64,000 nucleotides of DNA from Chryseobacterium hagamense (GTDB lineage: Bacteria; Bacteroidota; Bacteroidia; Flavobacteriales; Weeksellaceae), in NCBI RefSeq assembly GCF_007991455.1, contig NZ_BJYJ01000004.1:62001-126000 (forward strand). Direction: 5' to 3'. Position 1 is the first letter of the stretch; each line of letters opens with the position of its first letter. A model generated the notes under the pieces. The model made no database searches. It saw only the letters and a list, made by a program, of their open reading frames with translations, and was not told where the DNA came from. This document shows, piece by piece, positions 7,651-16,710 of this stretch. Made by a program: the position numbers and the translations under genes.

Positions 7651-7682
7651 AAAAAGCGAAGATCAGCCCTTCGCTTTTTTTA
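7651..7682. terminator. Bidirectional terminator
   Basis: The stem AAAAAGCGAAG / CTTCGCTTTTT (7651-7661 and 7669-7679) has a 7-nt loop and T tracts on both strands. It ends the 1270-7625 operon and the converging minus-strand acetyltransferase gene. Confidence 0.85.
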
Positions 7683-8129
7683 TTTTCTCAGCATCTCCGT
7701 ATGCGGGATGTCGTCTTCCAGGTACTTCCTGCCGGTATCTTCAAAACCGAATCCGCTGTAGAACCGCAGCAGGTAGTCCTGTGCGGAAATACGGATCTCC
7801 GAAGTACGGAAACGGTTCTCGATGGTCTGTACAGCATAGGCAATCAGCTGTCTGCCCAGGTTTTTTCCTCTCGCCTTTTCGGTGGTAAGGACCCTTCCGA
7901 TAGACGCTTCATCATATTTGATCCCCTTATCAAAAATCCTGCAGTAAGCCAGTATTTCACCGTTTTCTTCTGCCCACAGGTGAATGGCTTTCTGGTCGTA
8001 TCCGTCCAGATCCGGATACGGGCAGTTCTGTTCTACGACAAAAACGTCAATTCTGGCTTTGACAACGGCATACAGCTCGGGAACCGTCAATTCGTCAAAC
8101 GTTTTTATTTTCCAGATTATCTTACTCAT
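7680..8129 (-). CDS. ElaA-family GNAT acetyltransferase
   Basis: This 149-residue protein has the ElaA pattern: an N-terminal helix with LY.V...R..VFVVEQ.C.Y.D.D, a strand AYCRIF, and the acetyl-CoA loop IGRVLTTEKARGKNLGRQL. The substrate is unknown. It overlaps engB by 8 nt on the same strand, suggesting one transcript. Confidence 0.85.
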   Translation of the reverse strand: MSKIIWKIKTFDELTVPELYAVVKARIDVFVVEQNCPYPDLDGYDQKAIHLWAEENGEILAYCRIFDKGIKYDEASIGRVLTTEKARGKNLGRQLIAYAVQTIENRFRTSEIRISAQDYLLRFYSGFGFEDTGRKYLEDDIPHTEMLRK

Positions 8130-8745
8130 CGAAGCTTACACTGTTATTGATGAGGAATTCGTTGGTCTTTTGGATGAAATGCAGGATTTCGTCACAGCCT
8201 TCCTTCTTTTCGGCCGACGTAACATAAATTTCCGGCAGGTCTTCCCAGGTTTTATGCAGTTCCGCTTTGTAATGTTCCACATTCTGTATCGCAGTATTCG
8301 GCTTCAGCTTATCCACTTTCGTGAAAACGATAGAAAAAGGAACTCCGCTTTCCCCGCACCATTGGATGAATTCCAGATCGATGGCCTGAGGCTTGTGACG
8401 GGAATCCACCAGCACGAAAAGATTAACCAGGTTTTTCCGGTTCAGGATATAGTTGGTAATCAGCTTTTCGAAATCCTTCCGGATCGATTTGGAAACTTTC
8501 GCATAGCCGTATCCCGGTAAATCGGTCAGGTACCAGTTTTCATTAACTAAAAAATGATTGATAAGCTGCGTTTTTCCGGGCGTTCCTGAAGTCTTCGCAA
8601 GATCCTTATGGTTCATCATTGCATTGATCAACGAAGATTTCCCTACATTTGACCTCCCGATAAAAGCATATTCCGGCATGTTGGGTTCCGGACATTCCTG
8701 CCATTTTCCGCTGCTTTTTACAAACGTTGCTGTTTTAATAACCAT
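8122..8745 (-). CDS. engB: Ribosome biogenesis GTPase EngB (YsxC/YihA)
   Basis: This 207-residue protein has the complete EngB set of GTP-binding motifs: G1 GRSNVGKSS (30-38), G3 DLPGYG (75-80), G4 TKVDK (142-146) and G5 TSA (176-178). EngB assists assembly of the 50S ribosomal subunit. Length and motif spacing are normal. It is followed directly by the overlapping acetyltransferase gene. Confidence 0.95.
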   Translation of the reverse strand: MVIKTATFVKSSGKWQECPEPNMPEYAFIGRSNVGKSSLINAMMNHKDLAKTSGTPGKTQLINHFLVNENWYLTDLPGYGYAKVSKSIRKDFEKLITNYILNRKNLVNLFVLVDSRHKPQAIDLEFIQWCGESGVPFSIVFTKVDKLKPNTAIQNVEHYKAELHKTWEDLPEIYVTSAEKKEGCDEILHFIQKTNEFLINNSVSFDE

Positions 8746-8851
8746 TTCTTTGCATATTTAATTCGTCAAATATCGTAATAAAATAAACGACATAAAAACT
8801 TAAGTCCTGATCCGTGCAATTTTAAGAGGCATTTCATTAGCAGGTAAGGCA

Positions 8852-8883
8852 GACCCCCATAGCTTTTTAAAACCTATGGGGTC
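8852..8883. repeat. Hairpin between convergent/tandem minus genes
   Basis: GACCCCCATAG (8852-8862) pairs with CTATGGGGTC (8874-8883), leaving one bulged C and an A/T loop. It may be an additional terminator or RNA-end structure downstream of the hydrolase gene. Confidence 0.5.
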
Positions 8884-8905
8884 GTATTTAAGCCTTTAAA
8901 ACAGA

Positions 8906-8931
8906 GCAGGAAGTAAAAATTTACTTCCTGC
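8906..8931 (-). terminator. Terminator-like perfect palindrome
   Basis: The perfect 12-bp arms are GCAGGAAGTAAA (8906-8917) and its complement (8920-8931). It lies just beyond the stop of the minus-strand hydrolase gene; the following T tract is weak. Confidence 0.6.
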
Positions 8932-8939
8932 CTTACTTT

Positions 8940-9701
8940 TTAAACTTTATCTTTCAGCCAGCGGTACAGAATCTCGTTGAATTCATCCGGCTTTTCCATC
9001 ATGGCTGCGTGACCGCATTTATCGATCCAGAAAAGTTCCGAATCCGGAATAAACTTATGCATGTCTTGAGCCACTTCAGGCGGTGTTACATTATCATTCC
9101 TTCCCCAGATCAGGCAGGTCGGCGTTTTGATCTTCGGCAGATCATTCAGCATATTGTGTTTGATGGCACTTCTGGCCAGCATCACGGTCTTTATTCCTTT
9201 CATCCGGTCGTTTACCACTGCAAAAACCTCGTCTACAAGGTCTTCCGTGGCTACCGAAGGATCATAAAAGACCTCTTCAGTTTTCTTTCTGATATAGGAA
9301 CGGTCGTTCTTTCTCGGGAAACTGTCCCCGAAGGTCCTTTCGTATAGCCCTGAACTTCCCGTAAGTACAAGATTTTTCACCAGATCCGGCCTTGCCAGCG
9401 TCAGGATAAGCCCCACATGGCCACCCATCGAATTTCCGACAATGGTAGCAGGACCCTTCACATGGGTTTCCAGGAATTTGGCAATATACTTTGCCAAAGT
9501 CGTCAGATTGGTATTAAGTACCGGCAATTCGTAGATCGGTAGCTGGGGAACATACACTTTGAATCCCCTGTCTGAAAAAAAATCCACCATCTTATCGAAA
9601 TTGCTCAACCCACCCATTAAACCGTGCAGCAGCACCAATGGATGTCCCTCTCCCGCCTCTATAAAGGTATATTTCTTTTCTTTTTTTGTACTAAATATCA
9701 T
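8940..9701 (-). CDS. Alpha/beta hydrolase
   Basis: This 253-residue cytoplasmic alpha/beta-hydrolase has the oxyanion region LLHGLMGG, the nucleophile elbow GNSMGG (S91), the acid D203 in GRNDNVTP and H231 in KCGHAAMMEKP. All three catalytic residues are present at normal spacing. The substrate cannot be told from the sequence; esterase or C-C hydrolase (MhpC-like) activity is possible. It is transcribed away from mraZ. Confidence 0.9.
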   Translation of the reverse strand: MIFSTKKEKKYTFIEAGEGHPLVLLHGLMGGLSNFDKMVDFFSDRGFKVYVPQLPIYELPVLNTNLTTLAKYIAKFLETHVKGPATIVGNSMGGHVGLILTLARPDLVKNLVLTGSSGLYERTFGDSFPRKNDRSYIRKKTEEVFYDPSVATEDLVDEVFAVVNDRMKGIKTVMLARSAIKHNMLNDLPKIKTPTCLIWGRNDNVTPPEVAQDMHKFIPDSELFWIDKCGHAAMMEKPDEFNEILYRWLKDKV

Positions 9702-9723
9702 AAAATGCCTTAATCAAGCCTTG

Positions 9724-9731
9724 CAAAAATA
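9724..9731 (-). promoter_or_regulatory. Putative -7 element (TATTTTTG) for hydrolase gene
   Basis: On the minus strand this reads TATTTTTG, matching TAnnTTTG, 22 bp upstream of the hydrolase ATG. No clear -33 TTG was found at the usual spacing. Confidence 0.4.
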
Positions 9732-9924
9732 CAAATTAAACCTCAAAAATATTTTGAATACTCTAATTTAAAATAAAAATAATATACCAAACTCGTTTTT
9801 CTTCACTTTTTTGTGAAACTCTTTTGTATGGGGCAAATAATACTTCCTTCAATCGTCATCATATCAGAATATTAACCCCCTGAAATTAAATCTTTAATAA
9901 AACTTATTAACATTAAGGCAAAAA

Positions 9925-9939
9925 GTGGTAAAAAGTGGG
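9925..9939 (+). promoter_or_regulatory. Probable MraZ box (GTGG repeats, 10-bp period)
   Basis: Two GTGG repeats (9925-9928 and 9935-9938), each preceded by AAAA, are spaced exactly 10 bp apart. MraZ is known to bind short G-rich direct repeats with 10-bp period in front of its own operon. A TAnnTTTG match (TAAATTTG, 9960-9967) follows, so the box would sit near -35 to -49. Confidence 0.6.
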
Positions 9940-9959
9940 AGGATTTAGAAATTATTATA

Positions 9960-9967
9960 TAAATTTG
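9960..9967 (+). promoter_or_regulatory. Putative -7 element of the dcw operon
   Basis: TAAATTTG fits TAnnTTTG but lies only 6 nt before the mraZ ATG, so a transcript from here would be nearly leaderless. Confidence 0.4.
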
Positions 9968-9973
9968 TCCCAA

Positions 9974-10432
9974 ATGAAAAGTTTCATTGGAACATATGAG
10001 TGTAAAATTGACGACAAAGGCCGCTTAAAAGTTCCTTCATCTTTAATTAAACAGATGGAAAACTTCGACGATAAGGCGTTTGTAGTCAAAAGATCCGTGT
10101 TCCAATCCTGCCTGGAAGTGTATCCCATGAATGCGTGGGATAAGATGATGGGCAAGATCAATAAGCTAAATCGTTTTGTAAAAAAGAATGCTGATTTCAT
10201 CAGAATGTTTACGGCAGGAGTAAAAACAGTAGAATTGGATAATGCAGGAAGGCTGCAGATTTCAAAAGACCTCACGGTTTTCGCCGGTCTTCAGAAAGAC
10301 ATTGTGATTACCGGGGCAGGCGAACTTTTCGAGATCTGGGATAAAGAAGCCTATGAAAAAGTTATTTCCATAGATGAAGCCGATTTTGCCAGCCTTGCCG
10401 AAGATGTCATGGGCTCTTTAGATGAAGAATAA
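9974..10432 (+). CDS. mraZ: Transcriptional regulator MraZ
   Basis: This 152-residue protein has two AbrB/SpoVT-type domains, each with the MraZ signature; the first begins FIGTYECKIDDKGRLKVP. An upstream in-frame GTG at 9935 would add 13 residues that are not MraZ-like and would overlap the MraZ box, so the ATG at 9974 is chosen. MraZ represses the dcw operon through repeats upstream of its own gene. It is followed by rsmH, the usual order. Confidence 0.95.
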   Translation: MKSFIGTYECKIDDKGRLKVPSSLIKQMENFDDKAFVVKRSVFQSCLEVYPMNAWDKMMGKINKLNRFVKKNADFIRMFTAGVKTVELDNAGRLQISKDLTVFAGLQKDIVITGAGELFEIWDKEAYEKVISIDEADFASLAEDVMGSLDEE

Positions 10433-10467
10433 CCGCCGGTAAGGCGATAAAAAAACACACCTTAAGC

Positions 10468-11361
10468 ATGTATCATAACCCCGTTTTGTTGAAGCAGAGT
10501 GTTGATGATTTGGTAACGAATCCGGACGGAATCTATGTAGACTGTACTTTTGGTGGCGGAGGCCATTCAAGAGAAATATTGAGCCGGCTTTCGGACAAAG
10601 GAAAACTGTTCAGTTTCGATCAGGATCTTGATGCGTTGAAAAATACCATCGACGATCCCCGGTTTACGCTGATCAATCAGAATTTCAGGTTCCTGGAAAA
10701 TTCGCTGCTGATTTACGGAATTTCCCGGGTTGACGGGGTTCTGGCCGATCTGGGCGTTTCTTCCCACCAGTTTGATGAAGCCGACCGGGGCTTCTCAACA
10801 AGGAGCAACGCACCGCTGGATATGAGAATGAACGTGATGCAGGGGCTTGATGCCAAAAGAGTGATCAACGATTATGATGAAGAACAGCTTGCCGACATCT
10901 TTTATTATTACGGCGAACTGAGGGAAGCCAGGAAACTGGCAAGGGACATCGTTCATCACCGGAAAATAAAAAGCATCAACACGACGGAAGACCTGAAAAA
11001 ACTGTTCAGCTACCTTCCGCCGCATAAAGTGAATAAATTTTATGCCCAGCTGTTCCAGGCAATCCGGATTGAAGTCAACCAGGAGCTGGAAGTTTTAAAG
11101 GAAATGCTGGTCCAGGCCTACAATGTTTTAAAACCCGAAGGAAGGCTGGTCGTAATTTCCTACCATTCCCTGGAGGACCGTTTAGTAAAGAGATTCCTGA
11201 AAAACGGAATGTTTGAGGGCGAGCCCGAGAGAGACATTTACGGAAATTATAAAAAAGCATTTGAGCTGGTAAAGAGCAAAGCCATCGTTCCCGATGAAAG
11301 CGAGATCGAAGAAAACTCGAGAGCAAGAAGTGCTAAAATGAGAACAGGCATTAAAGTGTAA
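10468..11361 (+). CDS. rsmH: 16S rRNA (cytosine1402-N4)-methyltransferase RsmH
   Basis: This 297-residue protein starts MYHNPVLL and carries the SAM-binding segment YVDCTFGGGGHS (23-34), the motif DLGVSSHQFD and the C-terminal VISYHSLEDR and RARSAKMR signatures. It methylates C1402 of 16S rRNA. Length and motif order are standard. It is the second gene of the dcw cluster. Confidence 0.97.
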   Translation: MYHNPVLLKQSVDDLVTNPDGIYVDCTFGGGGHSREILSRLSDKGKLFSFDQDLDALKNTIDDPRFTLINQNFRFLENSLLIYGISRVDGVLADLGVSSHQFDEADRGFSTRSNAPLDMRMNVMQGLDAKRVINDYDEEQLADIFYYYGELREARKLARDIVHHRKIKSINTTEDLKKLFSYLPPHKVNKFYAQLFQAIRIEVNQELEVLKEMLVQAYNVLKPEGRLVVISYHSLEDRLVKRFLKNGMFEGEPERDIYGNYKKAFELVKSKAIVPDESEIEENSRARSAKMRTGIKV

Positions 11362-11372
11362 AAAAGTGAATG

Positions 11373-11409
11373 GTGAATGGTCAATCGTGAATTTAAATTG
11401 ACCATTCAC
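11373..11409. repeat. Palindromic repeat at the ftsL start
   Basis: GTGAATGGTCAAT (11373-11385) is exactly complementary to ATTGACCATTCAC (11397-11409), with an 11-nt loop. A further partial GTGAATG copy lies just before it. It contains the first ATG of the ftsL reading frame and encodes part of the predicted N-terminus. Confidence 0.75.
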
Positions 11410-11817
11410 AAGCAAAGCGGATTCACTGCGAAGCAAATTGACAATAAATTGGCAAAAAGAGCAACAACAAACCGTCCTCAGAAGAAACTGACTTTTATAG
11501 ACATTATAAAAGGCAATTTTCTGAACCGTGACGAGATCAAAATACATTATAAGTATTTCCTGCTGTTGTTTGTGCTGATGATGGCGATGATTTATACCAA
11601 TCATCTCGTCAATAAAAAAATTAAAATCGTAAACGCGCTAAAAGAAGAAACGGAAGAATATAAATCGCGGAACGCTTACGCACAGAGTAAGCTGATTAAA
11701 GTAAAAATGGAATCGGAACTGGGGAAGGAAGTTGCACGGGACTCACTGATGACTTTGGAAAACCATCCTCATAAACTGCTAATCAAACTGGACAGTACAG
11801 ATGCAAAAGCAAAATGA
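11377..11817 (+). CDS. ftsL: Division protein FtsL-like
   Basis: This protein has up to 146 residues with a single membrane helix (about 62-78, FLLLFVLMMAMIYTNHL) and a periplasmic coiled coil, in the usual ftsL position between rsmH and the transpeptidase gene. FtsL belongs to the FtsQLB divisome complex. The first ~24 residues are encoded by a palindromic intergenic repeat and are probably not ancestral; an in-frame TTG at 11449, just before AKRATTNRPQKK, is an alternative start. The end overlaps ftsI by 17 nt. Confidence 0.8.
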   Translation: MVNREFKLTIHKQSGFTAKQIDNKLAKRATTNRPQKKLTFIDIIKGNFLNRDEIKIHYKYFLLLFVLMMAMIYTNHLVNKKIKIVNALKEETEEYKSRNAYAQSKLIKVKMESELGKEVARDSLMTLENHPHKLLIKLDSTDAKAK

Positions 11818-13792
11818 ATATGACAACAAGCGTAAGAAAACTTTACGTTGGGGCTACCTCTTTGCAGTGGTGGCTTTGTGCGTATTTACCCTTTTCCTTG
11901 CCCGGATTGTCATCCTCCAGAATACCAATGTCCAGGAAATCAAAGACGATTACATCAACAAAAACTACCGCGAAGCAACATTAAAGGCCGCCCGGGGTAA
12001 CCTGTTTGCCTCCGACGGCTCCATTCTTGCCACCACCGTGATGCGTTACGACATCTATCTGGATTTCAAGACCATGAAAGATACGGTGTACACCAACAAC
12101 ATCGGGGCTTTGAGTGACTCTTTAAGCAAAATGTTCGGGAAGCCGAGAGGCGAATTCAGAAAGAAATTCGACGAGCAGCGAAGGAAGAAGAACCAGTATT
12201 ACACTCTGATAAAAGGCCTGGACTTCGACCAGTACGACCGGATCCGCAAGTTTCCGATATTCAAAAAGGGAAAAAACAAAGGAGGGTTCATTGTAGACAG
12301 AAACTACAAAAGAGAACTTGCAACGACGGAGATCGGAGCCGGAACCATCGGGATGGATGACGGCGTACACACCGCCGGACTGGAAGGTGCCTTTTCAAAA
12401 TATTTAAGGGGAACCGACGGAAAAAGACTGGAACAGCGGATCAACTCTTCCCAGTGGAAACCGATCGACTTCTGGAAAGTTCAGGAACCGATTGACGGTG
12501 AAGATGTCTACACGACTTTAGACCTCAGGATTCAGGACATTGCCCATTCCGCCTTGCAGAAACAGCTGATTAATTTCGAAGCGAAACACGGAACCGTAAT
12601 CGTTATGGAAGTGGCCACCGGGAAGGTTCGTGCTATGGTCAATCTGAGAAGAACCGACGAAGGCGATTATGTAGATTCCTACAACTATGCCCTGAAAGAC
12701 AATATTGAGCCGGGCTCCACTTTCAAAACCATTTCGCTTCTGGCCGCCATGGATGACGGCTTTATTGATGAAAATACAACGGTAGACGTAGGAAACGGTG
12801 TCTGGGTATATGCCAAGCAGAGAATTTCCGACGGCCACGGCCACGGAATATACGACATCAGTGATGTACTGGCCAAATCCAGCAACGTTGGTTCAGCCAA
12901 ATTAATTACGAAATATTACGCAGAAAAACCGCAGATTTTCCTAGACCATTTAAGGCGCTGGAAACTTTTCGACAAAATGGACATCGAGCTTCCGGGAATT
13001 ACCAAACCGAGGTTCGTAACACCGGAAAGCAAAAGATGGAATCCTGCCGCTCTGGCATCGCTTGCGTACGGCTATGCTTCCAACATCAATTTATTGCAGC
13101 TGGCCACTTTCTACAATGGGGTTGCCAACAACGGAAAAATGCTGAAGCCGCTTTTCATCGATAAAATTATGAAAGACGGCAAAACATCCTATACGGCCAA
13201 ACCGGAAGTGATGGTCAGCAAAATGGCGTCTGAAAAAGCCATCAGAATGATGACCCACGCCCTGACCAAAGCGGTTGAAAAAGGTACCGGGAAAAGTATT
13301 TTTACCCCCAACCTGAAAATGGCCGGAAAAACGGGAACCGCAAGATTTGAATACTGGCTGCCCGGCCCTATGAAGTACCGTGCGTCATTTGCCGGCTTCT
13401 ACCCTGCCGACAACCCGAAATATACCTGCTACGTGATGATCAGCGAACCGAATACCGCAAAAGGTTTTTACGGAGCTACCGTTGCCGCCCCGGTATTCAA
13501 GGAAATTGCAGGAAAGACGTTTCTGAAAACGCCTCAGAATGTTGAGAAAGAAATGCTGGTGGACAAAAAAGTAAACCTCAATAAAATGGTCGAACCCAAT
13601 GTAAAAGTTGCCGTCAACCACAAGCAGATGCCCAATGTCGTCGGATTAATCGGTAAAAATATAATCCCGCAGCTGGAAAACCTCGGTTACCGTGTCGATT
13701 ACAAAGGTGTCGGCAGGATTACGGAACAGTTCCCGACCGAAGGCACAACCATCAGTAAGAACCAGAGGATTTATTTATCCCTGCAGAATTAA
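11801..13792 (+). CDS. ftsI: Septal peptidoglycan transpeptidase FtsI (PBP2x/PBP3-like, with PASTA)
   Basis: This 663-residue class B penicillin-binding protein has an N-terminal membrane anchor (about 18-38), a dimerisation domain, and a transpeptidase domain with S306-T-F-K309, SSN 360-362 and KTG 510-512. One PASTA domain lies at about 603-663. It cross-links septal peptidoglycan and is expected to work with FtsW encoded downstream. All penicillin-binding motifs are intact. Confidence 0.95.
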   Translation: MQKQNEYDNKRKKTLRWGYLFAVVALCVFTLFLARIVILQNTNVQEIKDDYINKNYREATLKAARGNLFASDGSILATTVMRYDIYLDFKTMKDTVYTNNIGALSDSLSKMFGKPRGEFRKKFDEQRRKKNQYYTLIKGLDFDQYDRIRKFPIFKKGKNKGGFIVDRNYKRELATTEIGAGTIGMDDGVHTAGLEGAFSKYLRGTDGKRLEQRINSSQWKPIDFWKVQEPIDGEDVYTTLDLRIQDIAHSALQKQLINFEAKHGTVIVMEVATGKVRAMVNLRRTDEGDYVDSYNYALKDNIEPGSTFKTISLLAAMDDGFIDENTTVDVGNGVWVYAKQRISDGHGHGIYDISDVLAKSSNVGSAKLITKYYAEKPQIFLDHLRRWKLFDKMDIELPGITKPRFVTPESKRWNPAALASLAYGYASNINLLQLATFYNGVANNGKMLKPLFIDKIMKDGKTSYTAKPEVMVSKMASEKAIRMMTHALTKAVEKGTGKSIFTPNLKMAGKTGTARFEYWLPGPMKYRASFAGFYPADNPKYTCYVMISEPNTAKGFYGATVAAPVFKEIAGKTFLKTPQNVEKEMLVDKKVNLNKMVEPNVKVAVNHKQMPNVVGLIGKNIIPQLENLGYRVDYKGVGRITEQFPTEGTTISKNQRIYLSLQN

Positions 13793-13864
13793 AACCAGTC
13801 CGGAAAGGACAACCCGAAAAAAAAGGATAAAAACAGAGTATTAAAAAGATAAAGCATCAGATAC

Positions 13865-15325
13865 ATGCAGCTAAATGAATTATTAAAAAGAATCCCGGTA
13901 ATGGAAATCCTAGGCAATGACAGCCGGGAAGTTTCCGGACTGGTCTTCGACAGCAGAAAGGTGACGGAAAACTCTTTGTACATAGCTATGAGAGGAACCG
14001 TAGTGGACGGACATTCATTTATTGCAGCATCGGTGGAAAAAGGGGCAAAAGCCATTGTCTGTGAAGAATTCCCTGAAAACCCGGATGAAACCATCACGTA
14101 TGTGAAAGTAAAAAATTCATCCATAGCTTTAGGGCAGCTGGCTTCCAATTTTTACGGGAACCCTTCCGAAAAATTAAAACTGATCGGAGTAACAGGGACC
14201 AACGGAAAAACATCAGTAGCCACTTTGCTGTTTGATGTTTTCAAAAATTTAGGCTATGATTCCGCGTTATTATCTACGGTTGAAATCAGGATTGCCGGTG
14301 AGGTTATTCCTGCCACCCACACGACACCTGATGTTATTACCATCAATAAAATCCTTGCCCAGGCCATTGAGGAAGGCTGTGAATTCGCCTTTATGGAAGT
14401 AAGCTCCCACGGGATTGCCCAGAACAGAATCGAAGGGCTTCACTTTTCGATAGCCGGGTTTACGAATCTCACCCACGACCATCTGGATTATCATAAAACA
14501 TTTGACGAATATTTAAAAACGAAGAAAAGGTTTTTTGATGAACTGGGCCCGACTGCCGTTGCCATTACCAATATCGATGATAAAAACGGGATGGTCATGC
14601 TTCAGAACACCAAGGCTGAAAAGAAATCTTACGCCATGAAGACCATGGCCGATTACCACGGGAAACTTCTGGAAGTGGATTTCAACGGCATGCTGCTGAA
14701 CTTCAACGGAAAAGAATTCTGGACGACCCTTACCGGAAAATTCAATGTCTATAATTTATTGCTGGTATTCGGGATTGCCTCGGAGCTTGGCTTTGAACAG
14801 GAAGAAATCCTTCAGGCGATCAGTCAGCTGAAAAGGGTTTCCGGAAGATTTGAGACCTTTAAGTCGGACGGAGGGATTTTCTTTATCGTGGATTATGCCC
14901 ATACCCCGGATGCCCTGGAAAATATCCTGGACAGCATCAACGATATCCGGACCAAAAACGAAAGATTAATTACCGTTTTCGGTTGCGGCGGCGACAGGGA
15001 TCATGCCAAAAGACCTGAAATGGGGAATATTGCCACTAAGAAATCGACCTTGGCGATTATCACATCAGACAATCCGAGAACGGAAGATCCGGCAGCCATC
15101 ATCAAAGAGATTGAAGCGGGTGTTGAACCTCAGCACTTCAGTAAATACACTTCCATTCCAGACAGGCATAAAGCCATCAAAATGGCCATTAAATTTGCAG
15201 AACCGAAAGATATTGTTCTTGTAGCCGGTAAAGGCCATGAAAATTATCAGGAAATCAATGGTATAAAGCATCATTTTGATGATAAGGAAACAATTAAGAA
15301 ACTATCACAATTAATGGGAAAATAA
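13865..15325 (+). CDS. murE: UDP-MurNAc-tripeptide synthetase MurE
   Basis: This 486-residue Mur ligase has the ATP loop GVTGTNGKTS (108-117), the substrate-binding THTTPD and the motif DNPR (402-405) in SDNPRTEDP. DNPR is the marker of meso-diaminopimelate-adding enzymes, so the peptidoglycan is predicted to be DAP-type. It acts in the cytoplasm. It is followed without a gap by the unknown gene at 15326. Confidence 0.96.
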   Translation: MQLNELLKRIPVMEILGNDSREVSGLVFDSRKVTENSLYIAMRGTVVDGHSFIAASVEKGAKAIVCEEFPENPDETITYVKVKNSSIALGQLASNFYGNPSEKLKLIGVTGTNGKTSVATLLFDVFKNLGYDSALLSTVEIRIAGEVIPATHTTPDVITINKILAQAIEEGCEFAFMEVSSHGIAQNRIEGLHFSIAGFTNLTHDHLDYHKTFDEYLKTKKRFFDELGPTAVAITNIDDKNGMVMLQNTKAEKKSYAMKTMADYHGKLLEVDFNGMLLNFNGKEFWTTLTGKFNVYNLLLVFGIASELGFEQEEILQAISQLKRVSGRFETFKSDGGIFFIVDYAHTPDALENILDSINDIRTKNERLITVFGCGGDRDHAKRPEMGNIATKKSTLAIITSDNPRTEDPAAIIKEIEAGVEPQHFSKYTSIPDRHKAIKMAIKFAEPKDIVLVAGKGHENYQEINGIKHHFDDKETIKKLSQLMGK

Positions 15326-16681
15326 ATGAAAGCACAAAATAAAATAAGTCCTGAAAAATATATTGTTACAAAATCGAGAACACTTGAAATAAGCCGGTGC
15401 TTCCTGATCGGAAATACTGAAACAGGAAAACTGCAGGTTATTATTTCCAGAAAGCATAAAACGGGAAATATCACGGTAGGATTCTATCTTGTCGACCTCT
15501 GGTGCCTGGGAATAAAAGATTCATTCTTCGACTTCAATTTAACGGAATCCGATTTCAACTTACTTTTGGAAACAATGTATGATGCGGCAGATCTTACCGA
15601 GGTCGATTACGTAAAGGCTCACAACATCATTTATGCGGCTTATGAATATGCGCTGGATCTGGGAATAAAGCAAAGCCCGGTTTTTGAAAACACAACAAAA
15701 TATTTACTTGAAGAGGATAACGACGATATTCCGCTAATTGAGATCGAATGCGGAAGAAACGGCAGGCCATTTTACGAGCAGGGCATCGAATCAGCTTCTG
15801 AAGCAAATAAAATCATCAGAACACTGGAGAAAAGCGTAGGAAAAGACGGTTTCGATTACCAACTTTTGAATCAGAATCATTTTGAGACCGAAGACCTTCT
15901 TAACGGATTGGAGTCGATGATGGATATTCAGAAAAAATATGAAGCCTACACCCTGGAGGAACTGCAGCAGGAATATCTTACCTTTTCTTCCGAGGAAAGG
16001 CTCAATCCGGAACAGGCCCCTTTCAATGACGCTTTTATGGTCAGGGACGCCTTGGAAAAATTTTACAGCAGCGGGGAGAACTATCCTGAAAGCTGGAATA
16101 ATATTCTCGGCTATACAGTAGATAATGAATACATTACCCCTTCTTTACTGGGCAATGATACCGCAGCGATTTCGGAAGAAGATGACGAATACTTTTCCGA
16201 ATGCATTGATGCTATTACAGGAATTTCCGATAGCGAGCCCCCTGTAATTGAAGATTTTGGTGATGCATTACAACATATTGAGGAAAACTATCCTGATTTG
16301 CCAATTACTCAGTATGTAAGGGCCAAATTAAACGGGAATACAGACTGGAAGCCGTTGATGCAGAATTTTCCGGAGTACTCGATTTTTAAACTGGAAAACC
16401 ATTTTGAAAACGGAAATTCCCCGGAACAGATAGACCTGGAATCAGTTTTTGGAAACAGCCGTAATATCTCCAGCTATGAAGCTTTTGTACTGCTAAAAAT
16501 TCTTTTGCAGGAAATTGATAAAAACCAAATTCTGGAAGAATTTATTTCATTTGAAAACCTGATCCTAAAAATGGATCTTTTCGAATCGGAAGCTTCCGTA
16601 CTGATGTGGGAATCCGATGTAAAAAAATTACAGGTCATCGAAAAATATGTGACGGAAAAAATTGCACCCCGCAGTAAATAA
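15326..16681 (+). CDS. Unknown 451-residue protein inserted between murE and mraY
   Basis: This acidic cytoplasmic protein has no membrane segment. The N-terminal ~90 residues contain ISRKHKTGNITVGFYLVDLWCLGIKD, a block I associate with uncharacterised bacterial proteins of varied architecture. The remainder is helical and rich in Glu/Asp. I do not recognise a function. The ATG follows the murE stop directly, so it is part of the dcw transcript. murE is normally followed directly by mraY or murF, so this is an insertion in the usual order. Codon use appears more AT-rich than in neighbouring mur genes. Confidence 0.75.
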   Translation: MKAQNKISPEKYIVTKSRTLEISRCFLIGNTETGKLQVIISRKHKTGNITVGFYLVDLWCLGIKDSFFDFNLTESDFNLLLETMYDAADLTEVDYVKAHNIIYAAYEYALDLGIKQSPVFENTTKYLLEEDNDDIPLIEIECGRNGRPFYEQGIESASEANKIIRTLEKSVGKDGFDYQLLNQNHFETEDLLNGLESMMDIQKKYEAYTLEELQQEYLTFSSEERLNPEQAPFNDAFMVRDALEKFYSSGENYPESWNNILGYTVDNEYITPSLLGNDTAAISEEDDEYFSECIDAITGISDSEPPVIEDFGDALQHIEENYPDLPITQYVRAKLNGNTDWKPLMQNFPEYSIFKLENHFENGNSPEQIDLESVFGNSRNISSYEAFVLLKILLQEIDKNQILEEFISFENLILKMDLFESEASVLMWESDVKKLQVIEKYVTEKIAPRSK

Positions 16682-16710
16682 GCTGTCATTAAACGTAAAC
16701 AGAGAAAGAA

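Noticed and set aside
9935..9973. GTG at 9935 as the mraZ start
   Set aside because: The extra residues are not MraZ-like and the codon lies inside the MraZ box.
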